NCBI RefSeq assembly: GCF_014873945.1
Contig: NZ_JADBEC010000001.1
Location: 2,212,001 to 2,276,000, forward strand
Source: Rhizobium viscosum
GTDB taxonomy: Bacteria > Pseudomonadota > Alphaproteobacteria > Rhizobiales > Rhizobiaceae
DNA length: 64,000 nt
Direction: 5' to 3'
Below, piece after piece: positions 62,763 through 64,000 of this stretch; position 1 is the stretch's first letter; every line of letters starts with the position of its first letter. A program made the translations under genes and the position numbers. A model generated the notes under the pieces. The model saw only the letters and a program-made list of their open reading frames with translations, did not search any database and was not told the origin of the DNA.

Positions 62763-64000
62763 TCACTGAATATCGAGCAGTCGTTCGAGATATTGACGCT
62801 CGATCGCCTGGGTCGGATTGTTGCCGAGTTTTTCGCGGATAGCGTCCAGAATCTCCCGGGCGCGCTGAACGTCGATCTCGTCAGGTATCTTCACATCGTT
62901 GTTCATATCCGGCCCGAGGTCAGTCTGGCGTGGGCGGCCGAGCGGATCGCGGCCGTTCTGGTTGCCCTGGCCGAGCTGGCCGTTCGGGCCCTGCTGTCCT
63001 TGCTGGCCCTGCTGCGCCTGCATCATCTGGCTCATCATGTCACGTGCGCCCTGGCGCAGGGCTTCGAGAGCCCGGCCTTGGCCCTCCACAGCGCTGCTAC
63101 CGTTGCCCTGACCGAGATCACGGCCGGCGCCTTCCATTTCGCGCTGTGCTTGGCCGAAGCCTTCGCCCGGCTTCATACCCATATCGCCAAGGCTCTTCTG
63201 CAGTTCCTGCAACTGTTTGCCGAGCGCATCCTGCTGGCCACGCAGCTGCTTCAACGCTTCGCGCAGTTGCTCGGCCGTCATCTGGTCGCCGGGCTGCTGG
63301 CCTTGCTGCTGCTGGCCCTGCTGTTGTTGTTGCTGGCCTTCCTCGCCGGGCATCATGTCGTCCATGTTGGGGTCACCGCGCTGCATGCGGTCGCGAAGCT
63401 GCTGGTCGAGGCGGAAAGTCTCCTCCATCAGCTTCTGCTGGTCGCGGAGGATCTGGCCGAGTTTGTTCATCTGCTGAGTCAACTGGCTGTTTTCCTGCTG
63501 CTGGCCGCGCTGCGGGCGCGCCGTCTGCAGGTTGTTCATCAGCCGTTGCAGGTCGGAGAGCATCTGCTGGGCGGCATCGCGATTGCCGGAACGTGCCAGG
63601 TTTTCGATCTGGTCCATCATGCGCTGCAGATCTTGCTGGCGCAGGAAATTCTGGGCGTTCTGGTTCGGCTGCATCGGCATGTTCTGCAGGCGCTGGGCGA
63701 GCTCGTTCATATAGTCCTGCATCGCCTTGCGCAGCTCATCCATCAGTTTCTTAATTTCGGCGTCTGGAGCATTACGGTTCAGCGCATCGGCAAGGTTCTG
63801 CTGGGCGTCGCGCAGCCGCCGTTCCGCCAGCGAAAGATCACCTTCCTCGATGCCAAGCGCGATGTCCCAGAGATATTGGGCGGTATCCTTGAGCTGCTCA
63901 TCACCTCTGGCGAGCTTCATGCGGGTCAGCGCGGACTCGATCAGCAGGTAATGGGTGGTGTTCGGGATCGTCTCCTCGGGCCGGATCGTCAGGGCTTCGT
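62763..64000 (-). CDS. TIGR02302/DUF4175-type large protein, 3' part (runs off the window)
   Basis: The C-terminal 412 or so residues of a larger protein; the frame stays open to the right edge (…EETIPNTTHYLLIESALTRMKLA), so start and N-terminal membrane helices lie outside. The visible part is helical and glutamine-rich: repeated heptad-like segments (LRRQQDLQRMMDQIENLARSG, then LQRLMNNLQTARPQRGQ) and two low-complexity tracts, one of mostly Gln and Gly near 63290-63350 and one near 62980-63020. This matches the rhizobial TIGR02302 family of unknown function. It is convergent with cpdR. Confidence 0.85.
   Translation of the reverse strand, partial: EALTIRPEETIPNTTHYLLIESALTRMKLARGDEQLKDTAQYLWDIALGIEEGDLSLAERRLRDAQQNLADALNRNAPDAEIKKLMDELRKAMQDYMNELAQRLQNMPMQPNQNAQNFLRQQDLQRMMDQIENLARSGNRDAAQQMLSDLQRLMNNLQTARPQRGQQQENSQLTQQMNKLGQILRDQQKLMEETFRLDQQLRDRMQRGDPNMDDMMPGEEGQQQQQQGQQQQGQQPGDQMTAEQLREALKQLRGQQDALGKQLQELQKSLGDMGMKPGEGFGQAQREMEGAGRDLGQGNGSSAVEGQGRALEALRQGARDMMSQMMQAQQGQQGQQGPNGQLGQGNQNGRDPLGRPRQTDLGPDMNNDVKIPDEIDVQRAREILDAIREKLGNNPTQAIERQYLERLLDIQ

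Overview
The window reads as core chromosome of a Rhizobium-type alphaproteobacterium, probably the R. leguminosarum/etli/tropici side of the Rhizobiaceae. Reasons: dense high-GC coding; an NAD-linked fds formate dehydrogenase; an arginase/ornithine aminotransferase pair facing an Lrp-type regulator; a C4-pathway hemA; aerobic cobaltochelatase genes cobS and cobT; a CpdR response regulator next to a TIGR02302-type protein; TTAA-N7-TTAAC sites of the CtrA kind; and small palindromic intergenic repeats of the RIME type. No phage, transposase, integrase other than XerD, toxin-antitoxin or CRISPR array was seen. Layout: 0-2.3 kb holds a short-chain dehydrogenase, an ArsR regulator with an operator inside its own promoter, and a LysR regulator. 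2.4-10.2 kb is the formate operon fdsG-fdsB-fdsA-fdhD-fdsD followed by an oxalate/formate-type MFS carrier and a strong terminator. 10.4-12.7 kb is a soluble double-PAS chemoreceptor translationally coupled to a CheW. 13-15.7 kb is arginine catabolism (rocF-rocD with a divergent Lrp). 15.7-24 kb is the outer-membrane assembly pair tamA-tamB; tamB carries seven tandem units of exactly 321 bp. 24-28.5 kb holds a glycine-zipper lipoprotein, hemA with an FNR/FixK-like box, dxr, an exported beta-rich protein and a BON protein. 28.6-34.6 kb holds a methyltransferase behind a CtrA-like box, small exported proteins, tRNA-Arg(CCT), an M20 hydrolase, a D,D-carboxypeptidase, a His-rich COG0523 GTPase, and tusA. 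34.6-42.9 kb holds an L,D-transpeptidase, accA, xerD, aroK-aroB-corC, bolA and a J-domain protein. 43-47.8 kb is cobS-cobT, a phytase-like esterase and a P-loop kinase. 48-56.6 kb holds a queuosine-precursor transporter with a possible preQ1-I-type leader, rpmB, DUF3108, a DMT exporter, a cupin and gloB, a methyltransferase, hisC-tyrA-GNAT and DUF2125. 56.7-64 kb holds chaC, plsC, ydcF, ftsX-ftsE, a membrane protein, hpt, cpdR and the 3' part of a Q-rich TIGR02302/DUF4175-type gene that runs off the right edge. How the genes work together: the fds block is a self-contained formate oxidation unit in which catalytic subunits, cofactor sulfuration (FdhD), a likely carrier and a likely regulator lie side by side. 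The envelope theme is strong: TamA/TamB, carboxypeptidase, L,D-transpeptidase, FtsEX, PlsC and YdcF. I found no convincing wholly new multi-gene system. The most unusual items are the fixed-length tamB array, the repeat elements that supply stop codons to neighbouring genes, the candidate riboswitch before the queuosine transporter gene, and several regulatory palindromes.
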